In this document: in pieces, positions 21,231 through 32,416 of the stretch
Layout of the letters: every line of letters starts with the position of its first letter
How positions within the stretch are numbered: the first letter of the stretch is position 1
Assembly: GCA_000750105.3 (NCBI GenBank)
Contig: JPHH03000035.1
Span: 248,001-312,000, forward strand
Source: Tolypocladium sp. Sup5 PDA-1
Taxonomy: Eukaryota; Ascomycota; Sordariomycetes; Hypocreales; Ophiocordycipitaceae
Direction: 5' to 3'
DNA length: 64,000 nucleotides
Position numbers and translations under genes: made by a program
The notes under the pieces: model-generated
Seen by the model: only the letters and a program-made list of their open reading frames with translations
Database searches by the model: none
What the model was told of the DNA's origin: nothing

Positions 21231-23218
21231 TTCGGGGGCCTGGGACGATTTTGATGCCAGAAACGATGGATGGCGCAGTGTTGGTTTGCTTGCTTATGAA
21301 CGAAGCAGACGATGTTGCAATAAAGGCATGCCCTGTGCGGGAGGGGCAGCTCAGGCACCCGGAGGCCAGAGCTGGAGGGGCGGCAGTGGAGCTTATCTAA
21401 TCGGCCTGGGATAGCTACGGAGTAGGCAACGTTATAAGTATATTAGACACACCTCCACCTCGACTTCTGCTCAACACAAACTGCCTCCCCGATATTACCC
21501 ATCATCACCTTGCTCGCCTATCTCGTCCACCGCACCATACCATATTGCGTACAAAGCCCTACCATGGAGCCGCGTGTGCACCTGTGCTATGTTCGCTGAG
21601 TTTCTCGGCAGCATTGACCAGAGGCGGGCCTTTTAACTGGCAGACCCATCATCTACGACGAAGCGATGGACTGAAGTCCGACGATGGCTTGAACATGACG
21701 GAACCCGACGGGGTAACGGAAGCAAGAGAAGTAAACAACATGTGGATTGGTTCGCTCCGCAGCGCCCCGGAGGACCAGCTACCAAGGGGCGCGCCACCTT
21801 GGGCATGGCCATGAAAATGCCCTGCTCCGTCTACCCAAAGACCCCCATGAGATTATTACCCGCATTGGGTACAATACGCGAGGTAGGTAGTATCCTGCTT
21901 CGCTTGAGGTAGTCCGTACGTATGGCAGCAATTACATGGCAAGATGGAGAGTGCGTGGGTGGGGTGGCGCGCCATGCTACCTTACCTTGCTATGATGGTT
22001 GAGTACGAAGTAGGTAGGTAGGTACCTTACTGAGGGGACTCTAAGATGGCCTGCTGGCTTCCAAGTTGGTTACGCGGCTGAGTGCAACCGAAGACGAGGC
22101 AAGCAAAGCACGGCACATAGGTAGGCAAGGCAGTGAGCAGCCGATGACACTGCGAGCGTGCCGGACGGGGTCTGTGGACATGATACCCATCTTGCAACAA
22201 AAGCAACTGATCCGTCTACGTACCTATTAAGCTACCCATCTTCACAAGTCGGTGCCCGTGTTAGGTGCTTTCCTTTAGCATACGAAGCACCCAAAAGCAA
22301 GGCAGAAAATAATGAAAGACAAGGGGCCCGTATCTTGTCATCTGCAGCTGCGGCCGCATCGGCTCCTTGCCCTGCCTTGTTTCGATCTACTACCCTGCCT
22401 GACTTCCCTTACCTACCTTAGGTGCTGTCTGAGATGGACAGGTGCCACTGCCGACATGTTGAAACAACGGCCCACGTGCTGGGGCTCGAACAAGAGAGCC
22501 CCTGCCTACCTACCTACCTTATCTTGCCGACCACACACATGCATGTGAACGCTCTAGATGTACACGAAAGATAGCCACGTAGAATGATCAATGAGCACAA
22601 GGAGGCAACTACCTCGCAAGTGTGTAGGTCCTACGGACTACTTGTACTTCGTACAGCACGCTGGGCCCCGTAGCCAGAGACGCAGTTGTTCCACCATTAA
22701 CGGCGTAGGTCCGAGTTGCTCGCTCGGCCCAGCTGGCGATGCCACCTACTAGGTATCAACTCCAGACACAACGCTTGTCGCCGAGGCATGGGGAAGAGGC
22801 GCGGTGGCGCCAGGCGATACGACCCTCTGCTCCGCAAGGCAAGGTACCCAATTGTAATACTCATTGTGATACTCTCCTGGGTAGTACGTAGCCATCTCTC
22901 CGCTGCAGCGAGGCTCGAAGAGCAACATGACCCGGCGAGCCACGTGTCAAGGTAGCTGCCGCTGTCTGCGAGCACTTACACGTCGGTATACAGGTATACA
23001 GCCAGGACGATGATGCGGCCGACGCGGCGGCGAGATGGGACAGGGCCGCCGGCGAAGACAAGCTGCCGGGTGGGTCAGCAGGACAGCAATAAGCTAGGCG
23101 ATGAGATGTCCAAGGCTATGCCCACCCGACCGTGGGATGCAACAAGAAACACCGAGGTGCTGGTTTCGGTAGCGGGCTCGAGTCACAACAGAGGACGATG
23201 TGAGTAGGGGTGTGGCAG

Positions 23219-23245
23219 AGATGAGATGAGATGAGGTGAGATGAG
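23219..23245. repeat. GAGAT short tandem repeat
   Basis: Five to six imperfect copies of GAGAT/GAGGT in the gene-poor region. It is unremarkable apart from marking low-complexity intergenic DNA. Confidence 0.6.
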
Positions 23246-25843
23246 CTTGCTGGGGTAATCCATCATGTTTCACCCCCGCGGGCCGCATGTCCAGATTCTG
23301 CAACGCCCGGCCCCAGCTTCAGAGTCAAGTAAAGAGTGCAAGCCATCTCACAGGCAGTGCTGTAGGCACTGATGACGTCCCCGGCCAGCCTCGCGACTTT
23401 GCAGGGGGCGGAGATAGAGAGGCGTCGGGGGCCGACGCGTGCTCGCATATCCTGGCGGGACGCGTAAATGGCATCCAGGCAGGCCATTCTTGGTTGAGAT
23501 TCGCGTAACGTTGCAAAATGGCATGGGCACACTCTGCTATCTGGTTGTACCTTGCTCTTTGTAGATAAGGTGTAGGTTAGGGCCGAGAGGGGGGGTCATC
23601 TCACATTGGCGCGGTGCCTTGCGGTAGCGCGTAAGAGAGCAGGGCACTTCATAGAAGTTGTCCGGAATGTTGGGGGAGATGCAGAGGCAAGAAATGGATG
23701 GATCGTGGCCTTGGAGGCCAGCTGACGGGACAGTGGGAGGGCCTGGAGGAGGTTAGCTTAATAAGGACGTGGGGTGCTGGCAGCCACTGTTGTGGGGTAA
23801 TTAGGTACGCGCTTGGCCGCGGCCACCGTGCTTGGGCCAAAGTGACCCGTACATACGGAGTACCTTTGGTGCCTTGCTTACCTTAGGTCCTTGTCTTGGA
23901 ACTCGATCTAGTTCAGGGTCGTGACCTGTGGGGTCGTGGCCCGTGGGGTCCTTGGAAGTTGGGGTCCCCTCACGCACTTGCCCAATCGCCGGTCTGGCTT
24001 CAGCCCTCCTCAGGCACGCAGGCACGACACCACCTACGAGTAAGTCCAACGACCGCAAAACGCAGACTGCGGTACCAATATGCGCGCAGACTGGCCCAAC
24101 CAGTCGCCGCCTCTCCTGAGAGGCTGAGTCTCCTGAGCTCCTCCCGCTCCGGGTCCAGATCAGGTCCGGATGACACCGCCGGCACCGTCGCCGTCGTGGC
24201 CGCCGTTGTAGCCATCGGCGGCAACAGCAGCAGCACCAACAGCAGCACCCATTACAATATGACGGCTGACTGTCCCGATGCGCCCGCGTCCCGGTGCTTC
24301 GACGGACAGTCCCGAAAGCCAAGCTCCTCGCTTGTCGTCGACGGCGCAGCTACCGCGTACTACCAGCAGCTGACCAACAAGGCATCATGTCGGCAGAACT
24401 GCTTCGTGCCTCGCCAACCAACTGCTCGGGGGCTGTTTTCTCGGCTGGGCAGGTCACATCTTTCACACACCCGTCTTCGGCCACACGCGGTTCCGGATAG
24501 GCAGTCTGCCCGCCCCATCCATCTTTGTTCAGCTAGCCGCCGCCTTGGCTCAGGGGCATGCGCCTCTACCGCCTTAGTCTCTAGTCCTTGGGCCGAATGC
24601 AGTCGAGCTCCCGTTTACCTGGCTGCTCTGCTACTGGCCTGCCCTCGCTGTCCAAGCAAGGCACTCCGGGTCCTGTGGCCCGACTGCCATCGCATCAGAG
24701 ATCAGAATCTCCACTCCAGCCCCAAATCACGGCTCCCAAGTTTGCCGCGTCCCAAGAACCCATTCCTTCGGCGCTGGCGTAAATTTCTCAGTGCGTTCTG
24801 TCTCTCCCTCTTGAGTCCTTCCCCTGGGCCGAGATGCCGAGAAAAAGGCCTTTAGCGCCCGCAGGACGCGGAGCCAGGCATCCTCTGAACGGGGGAATCG
24901 CCAGCAGAGCACGGACGTACGGACATAGATACATACATGATACTGGCCCGCGTGTATCTTGCGCGCGCCGCTAGCATTTCCACGACGCACTTGAAGTAGG
25001 TATATCCGGCCTCGCGCTCGGAGGGATGGTAAAACAACCCGACCTGCTGGCACCACCTTGCCAGTCCGCGAATTTGCGCAAGGTTGGCCGCGTGCCTCAG
25101 CACATGATCCAACCTTCTGTTGCGACGCTGACACACCCACAGTGACGGCGGCGGCCAAATGGAGCCATGGCCATCCCATGTATCCGTATGTGCCGTACAT
25201 ACAAGTATGTACAAACGTAGTACGGGTAGATGGGCGACCGAGATGGTCACGCCCACCCGCAGGACCGGAGGAGGCCTTGTCCTCCTTCCTTTGTCGGTCA
25301 AATCCCTTCTGCCAAGTGAGCCTATTTTGACACATGGCGATTCGCCACGGGCAAACCGGGGTAGACGGGGTATGTCGGGGGCCGCAAGAGCTCTGAAGGA
25401 TGCAAGGGCGTCAACTCAAAAAGAGTTCATACAAACGCCGCGACGGCCACTGCCGCTGCCGCCCCCCTCAAGGAGGGGCCGACGTACCGGATATTGAGCA
25501 ATGAGCAACGTTGCCAGACTGACGATAACTGCTCCAAGTTGTCTGTAAGTCGAGCCACCCTGGGCGCCCAGTTCAGAGCCTTGACGCCAAAGGACATGGC
25601 CAGAGCAATCCGGATTAGTGAGAACCGCTGGGTGGACATCAGAAGGCCGAGTAACATGCCCACCCCCACCCCCAACCCATTGTCTCTGAATCCGCAAAGA
25701 CATGCCCCCGTGAGAGACGGACTGGCATGGCTGCGAGCGATTGTACACTGGCGCTCCAGCAAGTCGACCGTCAAGTGACATGGCTCCCGCGGTAGGGAGT
25801 TGTGGGTGGACGACGGGGCCACCAAGTTACCCCGGCTGGGTTG

Positions 25844-25854
25844 GTATAAATATC
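25844..25854 (+). promoter_or_regulatory. TATA box of the chitinase gene
   Basis: TATAAATAT occurs about 155-165 bp upstream of the chitinase ATG, at a distance that allows a pyrimidine-rich leader (TTCTCTTCTCC.. at about 25920). Strongly inducible secreted-enzyme genes in filamentous fungi often have such a TATA element. Confidence 0.55.
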
Positions 25855-26007
25855 GGCAGCATCTCCCCCATCGTATTAGCTTCCTACGTACTTGCAAGAT
25901 ATCTCAAGTGAAGCACTCATTTCTCTTCTCCTTTTCTCTTCTTTGCCGAGCCAGGTGCCCAGACTAACCCACAGCCCCGTTGTCCTCCAAGCTGAAAGAG
26001 CTTCAAC

Positions 26008-27504
26008 ATGCCCTCCCTGCTCGCCAGGTCCGTGGCGATTCTGGCCTGCTTGCAGGCGACTCTGGGCCTTGCCACGCCCGTTGCACAGACAGAGAACGCG
26101 CTCGAGAAGCGCGCGGGTGGCTATGCCAACTCCGTCTACTTCACCAACTGGTTCGCCAATTCCACCTAACTGTTGTTTCGAGATTCAGCTCCGACTGACC
26201 GCTTTACAGGGGCATTTATGGCCGAAACTATCAGCCCGCTGATCTCCCGGCTTCCGAGATTACTCACGTTCTTTACTCATTCATGAACGTCCGGCCTGAT
26301 GGCACCATGTGAGTGGCGAATGCGCAGAGATTGATGACCAAGGCGGCCGTGCTGACCGTCCGGTAAAGCTTTTCTGGCGACACCTATGCCGACCTCGAGA
26401 AACACTATCCTGGGGACTGTTAGTTTAGCCTTACATTCCCATGCCTTTCCTCGACTGGCGTCCCCCCTCGCCCAGTCCTGTGCTCCGAACAAAGGCCTTG
26501 CCGCTGACTGCCCCCTTCTAGCGTGGAACGATGTTGGCAACAACGCGTATGGTTGCGTCAAGCAGTTCTACCAGCTGAAGAAGCAGAACCGAAACATGAA
26601 GGTCGTCCTTTCCATCGGCGGCTGGACCTGGTCTACCAACTTCCCTGCCGTCGCGTCAAGCGCGGCAACCCGCTCTACCTTTGCCAAGTCAGCCGTGAGC
26701 ACTATGAAGGACTGGGGTTTTGACGGTATCGACGTCGACTGGGAGTATCCGGCCGATGCTACGCAAGCCGACAACATGGTGCTCCTCCTCCAGGCTGTGC
26801 GACAAGAGTTGGATGCCTACGCAGCCAAGTCGGCCGGGGGTTATCACTTCGAGCTCTCCATCGCCGCCCCAGCAGGTCCCGCCAACTACAACCTTCTCCG
26901 CATGCAAGCCCTGGGACAGGTCCTTGACCATATTAACCTGATGGCGTACGATTTTTCCGGTTCCTGGAGTAATTTCAGTGGGCATGACGCGAATTTGTTC
27001 GCCAACCCCAACAACCCCAACTCCACGCCCTTCAACACGGACGATGCCGTCCGAGCCTACATCAACGGCGGCGTTCCCGCAAACAAGATAGTCCTGGGTA
27101 TGCCCATCTATGGCCGTGCTTTTGCGAGCACCGACGGCATCGGCAAGCCGTACTCGGGCGTCGGCGGTGGTAGCTGGGAGAACGGTATCTGGGACTACAA
27201 GGTGTTGCCCAAGGCTGGCGCCACTGTCAGCTATGACAACGTTGCCAAGGGCTACTACAGTTACGATGCCGGCACCAGGGAGCTCATCTCCTTTGACACG
27301 CCCGACATGGTCCAGCAAAAGGTCTCTTACCTCAAGGGCAAAGGCATGGGCGGCAGCATGTTTTGGGAGGCCTCGGGCGACCGCAAGGGCAGCGGGTCTC
27401 TCATCAGCACCAGTCGCCAGGCTTTGGGTGCGCTTGACTCGACCCAGAACTGCCTCACCTACCCGGACTCCAAGTTCGACAACATCAGGAATAACTTGGC
27501 TTGA
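26008..27504 (+). CDS. chit1: GH18 endochitinase, 42-kDa type
   Basis: This enzyme hydrolyses chitin with retention of configuration, by substrate-assisted catalysis. It is secreted and, in fungi that attack insects, nematodes or other fungi, contributes to cuticle or wall breakdown. Four exons (26008-26150, 26210-26308, 26369-26418, 26522-27504) encode 424 residues. A signal peptide (about 1-21) is followed by a propeptide ending in a Kex2-type Lys-Arg (residues 34-35). The GH18 core starts at YANSVYFTNWGIYGRNYQP. SxGG is present as SIGGWTWS (about 128-135). The catalytic DxxDxDxE is FDGIDVDWE (about 164-172; Glu172 is the acid). MAYDFSGSW and MPIYGRAF are the later substrate-binding motifs. 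There is no chitin-binding module. It matches the Ech42/Chit42 subgroup closely, and the symbol is by analogy with that subgroup. Confidence 0.95.
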
Positions 27505-28657
27505 TGGAGAATAGCGTCTCCTCCCCTCCGCCACTGGCAGACATGCCTAGTCCAGGCACAACTCCTCGAACGGCACGGCGCGACAGGAGCAATGCCAGCC
27601 GTGGGCCCCAACCGTCTTCTTTCACGATCCATTCGCTCACACCGCTACCTTGAATTCTGTACATACCTAGGTATTTGTCACACCCTGTCCCGCGACTTGG
27701 GCTCTAAAGCAGCCCGGAGGCAACATTTGGGGCAGGCTATCCGGGCAGGGCACTTCTTTAGCATATACTTTCGTTTTCGCCGTACATAAAAGCCAATATA
27801 CAAGCTGTATATATCACCCGTATACTTCGTACCTACCTAGGTACCGTACCTGCCTACGATATGTGACGTGCCTCCTAACTTGAAGCTCAGATGCTAGAGA
27901 AAACTCGGCAGGGCAGGGCTACCTACCTACCTACTGGAGATGAGGTTCGTGGTAGGCACCTTAAGACACCTTAATTGGTAGCGGGAAGCACCCAGGGCGA
28001 AGCAAAAGTGGCAGTGGCGGGTCACGAGCGGGCAAACCTCAGGCTCCAAAGAGCCTCGTCATCGTCAGCACCTACCTTCCTTACCTTGCCTTGCTCACCT
28101 TCGAGCGCCACCCGCCAGTTTTGTCGACAACCTCATCGTCACGCTTGCCTTGCCTTGTCTTGCATCAAACACGGCGCAAGAAAGTGCCCGGTGAGCTCAG
28201 CCGAGGCGAGGGCAAAGCCTCGTCAGGCTCCTGGCGTGCGCGTCGCTTCAGCACCAACCACGCCTTGCCACCTACCTACGATGCGGTCCTAGGTAATCAG
28301 TGCCTCGTCTTCTCGTTCAGCGGCCTCACCTCCCTACCTAACCTACCTTACTGATGTACACATCCAATACCATCCAAGTTTCAGTTTCGGCAGTATCCAT
28401 ACCTCTGCCGTCCGCCCAGCCGCAACGCTGACCACTGCATCAAGAGTTCTCGCCGCGGTATACTTCATCACCAGCCTGCCATCACCCTCGGTGTCGATAT
28501 ATCGAAAGTTGCATCTTTCCCACCCCTCCTCTCTCCCGTCGTCTTCTCCCCTGTCCTGCACCGGTGGCCGGCTACAGTTACCTCGTGTGTTCTCTCGCCT
28601 TTGCAGTCCTCGGAGGACCCGGCTGTGAAGCAACATCGTCGTCGTGGCCGCCGATCA
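27505..28657. other. Intergenic region between chitinase and AMA1-like gene
   Basis: This gap contains several CCTACCTACC and GTACCTACCTAGGTACC strings (for example 27828-27850, 27920-27940, 28270-28290, 28330-28350). No accepted gene. The last few hundred bases may include the 5' leader or a further 5' exon of the AMA1-like gene: a TTTGCAG acceptor-like site at about 28601 precedes an in-frame stretch. Confidence 0.5.
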
Positions 28658-31239
28658 ATGGCCGCTTCTGTATGCAGGAATTGGAAAGGGTCTGGTCAAT
28701 GTCGGGATCATGGCCGCGGGCGTGTTCGTCGCTTTGGAGCGCGAATCGCCGTCAACCAACCGGCCCCCGTCAGCCCATCCGACTCGGGCTACGGATCCCA
28801 TGATGACCGCCGGCCAGAAACGCCTCCCACAACACGGCGCAGATTCCCCCCTCCCCTGGATGGCCCTGGATCTTGGGATGAGTCGAAGTTGGCGGCAGAG
28901 GGCACACGGCATCGAGCACACAGAGCCCGCCGTTCGAGGCGCAGCTGCGAGTTGTTGTCTCCCTCCAGTCAGCCACCCGCAGGATAGGAGACGCTGCATC
29001 TTGCTGGCCACTCTGACGCCAATTGCGGCAACAGCGGGAGCCCGCGCACCCTCGACAGGTTCGTTCCTACTCGGGACCCTGCCGCGTCGACCACGGAGCG
29101 ATATCAAACGGCAAAGCAGCCACGGTCACTCTCCTCCCTCGAGAGGCTTGTGAGGCATAGTGTCGTCTCAACGGACCCCTTTTCGCCTCGTCCACGGACA
29201 ACGATGGTCATTATTCCTCCATTGGATGTTGCGCCGACGTTGGCCATGCACAGTCGGCCCCGTGGTGGCGGAGGTTTGTCTTCGTCCGAGAGAAACCATC
29301 ACCAGGGGCTAACTCTGCTGCTAGTGGGAACCGGCACCACGATAGTCTCAGCGACACGGTCCCGTCACCAAGAAGGAGAGCGCCAGGCCAGCCATAGAAC
29401 AGTATGGACCGTTGGGGGCTTGGCCGTCAGCGGTACTGCTGTCGACGATGGCCACGGCCATCTGCTTCGGCGAGGAACCAACGCTCGTCTATTTACCATG
29501 TCCTCCCTGGTAGCAAGACCAAGCGCGCAAGATGATCTCGAGAGCTATCATGGCCGTGTTGCGTCGGCGCTTGAGATTGATCGCGTCCGCAAAATCCTCG
29601 ACTTCAACTTGCACCTGCCCATCCCCTCCTGCGTGTCGATGCAATCCAGCCGTGGGCCGGCTACGCCCAAGAAGGCCACCTGGGACGGCAACGAATGGCC
29701 CGATCTAGAGAAACGTAACCGTGCGTTACCCGTCAAGGCCACATGGGAGCCACGGCGGCCGCTAACAATATCACAGAGTCCCCGCGTACCTCTGCGAGGA
29801 GAGCTCTTCCAGCGGCGCCTTTCAAGTATGCTCTCTTACGTCTTTGCTGTCGTACCGCCACTGACTAATCTCAAAGGGTATTAGATGCTCCAAACCTGCG
29901 AGATGATTATTATTGTTCTATATTGGCTTACTCGACGACCTGTCAGACTCTGGCGGTTGGGTTGGGAAACGTCCTGTATACCTGGTCCGAGGGGGCTGGC
30001 GTTCGTACGGTGAACGGCGCACAGCTTGACAATGTCTGGCTAACGTCTGTTGCCTTTTCGTCGTCGCCGGGCAACAAGAACATCCTCGCAGCCGGCAGAT
30101 CTGACGGCTCGCTCATCCTCAAGTCCATCTATGATGGGCTCCCGCGATTCGAGGTGCAGCAGCCATATTCGGTTACCTGTCTGGATTGGCGTCCGGTCTG
30201 CGTGCTTCGCCCTTCACGGAACCCACTGAACCCGGACGTCACGGTACAGACGGAAGACCTGGTTGTTGGAGACGAGACGGGCACTCTGTACTATTACGTG
30301 GTCGAGTGGCCAATGAGCTAGGAAATCTCGCGAGACACCTGGCCAGGTTCCATGTCACTGATGGCCAAGATCTCGCTTCACAGCCAGCAGATATGCGGTC
30401 TGGCATGGTCACCCGACGGCCAGCTGCTTGCGTCCGGAGGCAACGACAACCTCTGCTACCTCTTTGACGTAGACGAAATACTCGGCCAGACCCGAGGCAC
30501 CGATCCAAACAGCCGCCGCGGAAGCCTCATCGCAGGACAGGCATTGGCAGCAGGCAATATGAGCAATCAGGAAAGGGGTTCGGAGCAGGCCATACACGGC
30601 CCTGGCGAGAGCGGCACCAGAACAATTGAGGACGGGACTGAAATATGGACAGTTCGAACATCCCCCGACAGCATCCAGAATCTGGGCTCCGGGTGCGAGA
30701 GGCAGCTCTGGGTTCACAGAGCCGCAGTCAAGGCCATTGCCTTCTGCCCGTGGCGCGACGGCCTCGTCGCCACGGGAGGAGGTTCCAACGACAAGTGCAT
30801 TCACTTCTTCCACGCCTCATCCGGCTCAGCTCTGGCTACCATCGCCGTCGCAGCGCAAGTCACTTCGCTGATCTGGTCGACGACGCGGCGCGAAATCGCG
30901 GCAACTTTCGGCTATGCCCAGCCAGAGCATCCGTATCGGGTCGCCGTCTTCAGCTGGCCAGACTGCCGACAAGTCGCCGTGATCCCGTGGGAGGGTGAGC
31001 TGCGAGCGCTGTACGCCATCCCATATCCGTGGGGCACGACAGAGGCAGGCAGGTCGAGGAAGGGCACAGCAACGTCGGAGGGGTGCATTGTGGTCGCATC
31101 CAGCGATAAGACCGTCAAGTTTCACGAGGTGTGGTCGACCGAGGAGAGGACCGCCGTGGCAGGATGTGGCATGCTGGGCGGCAGCGACATCCTCGAGGAC
31201 CTGGAGGGCATAATGAAGGAGGGCGACGTTATCCGCTGA
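28658..31239 (+). CDS. ama1: AMA1-like meiotic APC/C activator with two in-frame TAG codons
   Basis: Cdc20/Cdh1-family activators recruit substrates to the anaphase-promoting complex; Ama1 is the meiosis-specific member. Exons are 28658-29714, 29777-29825 and 29877-31239: 823 codons if both internal TAGs are read through. Order: Pro/Ser-rich N-terminus; TAG at codon 110; C-box DRFVPTR (29054-29074), the APC/C-binding motif; GTNARLF; the KVLDAPNLRDDYY block that opens Cdc20-type propellers; WD40 blades (LAWSPDGQLLASGGNDN and others); TAG at codon 517, inside the propeller; and a C-terminal Ile-Arg, the IR tail that docks on APC/C. The frame is conserved-looking on both sides of each TAG, and at codon 517 relatives are expected to have Trp. 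This pattern fits recoding by A-to-I mRNA editing. Alternatives are a decayed gene or sequencing errors. The start codon is uncertain. Confidence 0.82.
28957..28992 (+). other. Predicted RNA hairpin presenting the first in-frame UAG
   Basis: GTCTCC (28957-28962) pairs with GGAGAC (28987-28992), and TCC (28964-28966) pairs with GGA (28982-28984). This leaves C28963 opposite U28985-A28986 in a small internal loop. The A of the TAG therefore sits next to an A.C opposition, a favourable setting for adenosine deamination. The TAG could also act as the AG of a 3' splice site in phase 0, but no good donor or branch site is visible upstream. Confidence 0.5.
30307..30345 (+). other. Predicted RNA hairpin presenting the second in-frame UAG
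   Basis: TGGCCA (30307-30312) pairs with TGGCCA (30340-30345). Inside it, TGAG (30314-30317) pairs with CTCG (30327-30330), with one U.G pair. This places UAG 30319-30321 in a 9-base loop (30318-30326). U immediately 5' of the target A30320 and an unpaired loop position are the known preferences of A-to-I editing sites in Fusarium and Neurospora. Confidence 0.6.
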
Positions 31240-31543
31240 CCGTCGGTCGTAGGGGCTAAGGCAGCGCCAGACGGGACGATGGGTGATGATGGACGCGTCT
31301 CAGCAGTGTAGTCTTAGATTGCCACGTCAAAGAGTGTGACTAGATTTCGGGGAACAGGACCATCGATACTCATAGACCACAGCCATGGCAGGCACATTCA
31401 TCAATCAAACAAAATCAGCATGCTAGACGGCCACCGGCTCCAAGAAACCCAAAGACGAAGCGCCAAAGGAGCCCCTAACTGCCCCAACGCCGACCCATGC
31501 AAGCTGTCTCCGCGAATGCCGGAAGGATAGCTGGCGAAAAAGA
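31240..31543. other. Convergent intergenic region
   Basis: About 300 bp between the stop codons of the AMA1-like gene and the SNARE gene. Nothing recognisable beyond presumed 3' UTRs. Confidence 0.5.
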
Positions 31544-32416
31544 TTATTTCAAGATAGCAATCAAAAGGACGAGTATGATGATGAGGACGACAATGGCCGT
31601 CATTTGCTTGTTCTCGCCAGCACCTTTGGCCACCTTGCCCAGCGTCTTTTTCGCACGATCCAGGCGGCTCTGGTGGCGATCGGTCACGGCCTCGACGTCG
31701 TCGAGCATGGCGACGTGGCTGTCCAGCTCATCGCCGATCTGCATGCTGAGCTCTCGCTGGCGCCCGATGGACTCGCCTAACCGGTCGAGCTGCTCGTCCT
31801 GCTCGTCCAGGACCTGCGAATGGAACTCGTGCAGTTGCTGGTTGGTCATGCCGTCGGCCTGGTCGCGGTAGCCCGCCGAGTCGTCGGCCGGGTCGTCGCG
31901 GTACGGCCCGAAGAGCTCATCGGACGGGGAGGGCGGCGTGTCACTGAAGCGGACCGTCTTGGGCTTGCGGGAGGTGGGCGAAGTCGATGCGGCATGGGCG
32001 AAGTCGTCGGCGAGCTCGTCCGAGTTGGCTTGGTTGAGCGTCGCTTGCGTCGAAGGGCTGGAGAAGCCGTGAAACTGGGCCGTCAGGTCGTCCAGCTGCT
32101 TCTGCAGGGCGGGCAGGGAGTCTGTGATGGACTTTGCGGCACTGCAAGGGCGTCAAAGTGAACGCTCGTCGTCAGTCCTAGCCAGCCAGGCACACGAGAG
32201 AAGAGGGGGGTGGATGAACCTTGCATCGCCCGCCTGCTCCAGACGCGCCTGTTCCTGCTGGAGAGAGGCGAGGCCGCTGCGGAACTGGTCTAGCGAGCGC
32301 GACAGGTGCCCGTCCTGGGTGTCGCTGTCGAGGTCGAGGCTCTTCGCGCGCTGCCGCTCCAGTAGCGACAGCTTGATGTGGTCGGCGAGCAGGAACAGCT
32401 GGTTCGGCTTGGACAT
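31544..32416 (-). CDS. syn8: Syntaxin-8-like Qc-SNARE
   Basis: Qc-SNAREs of this type act in endosome-to-vacuole membrane fusion. Two exons (32416-32220, 32141-31544) give 264 residues. The N-terminus MSKPNQLFLLADHIKLSLLERQRA begins a helical domain. A Ser/Pro/Asp-rich linker with VRFSDTPPSP follows. The SNARE motif spans about residues 168-235 (LDEQDEQLDRLGESIGRQRELSMQIGDEL onward, with a Gln at the expected zero layer). A single C-terminal membrane anchor (about 243-263, VVLIIILVLLIAI) ends the chain one residue before the stop. The 78-bp intron restores GDASAAKSITD. Tlg1 or Vam7-like members are alternatives, but the tail anchor excludes Vam7. Confidence 0.85.

Larger units (their letters stand above)
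21231..26007. other. Gene-poor 4.8-kb region
   Basis: The longest stretch without a convincing gene. Features seen are CCTACCTACCTT/AGGTAGGTAGGTACC tetranucleotide strings (for example 22010-22030, 22500-22525), a TACGGAGTA motif at 21416 and another at about 23854, and a short GAGAT repeat at about 23219-23243. A CAG-rich patch at 24200-24250 yields a 319-codon open frame that I do not accept as a gene. Base composition varies, but no transposase, reverse transcriptase or RNA gene is visible. A TATA box for the chitinase gene lies at the right end. Confidence 0.5.

Noticed and set aside
23896..24855. 319-codon open frame on the plus strand in the gene-poor region, and opposing Leu/Pro-rich frames
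   Set aside because: No domain, repeated CAG-derived Ser/Asn runs, overlapping frames of similar length on the other strand, and no supporting splice or start context.
30295..30350. An intron that would remove the TAG at 30319
   Set aside because: The only GT/AG pairs nearby (for example GTGGTC at 30298 to CCAG at 30346) lack donor and branch consensus and would delete conserved propeller residues.
28601..31239. AMA1 as a pseudogene
   Set aside because: Only two TAG codons interrupt 823 codons, with no frameshift; both are TAG, both would become Trp, and both sit in hairpins. Decay would give mixed stops and indels.
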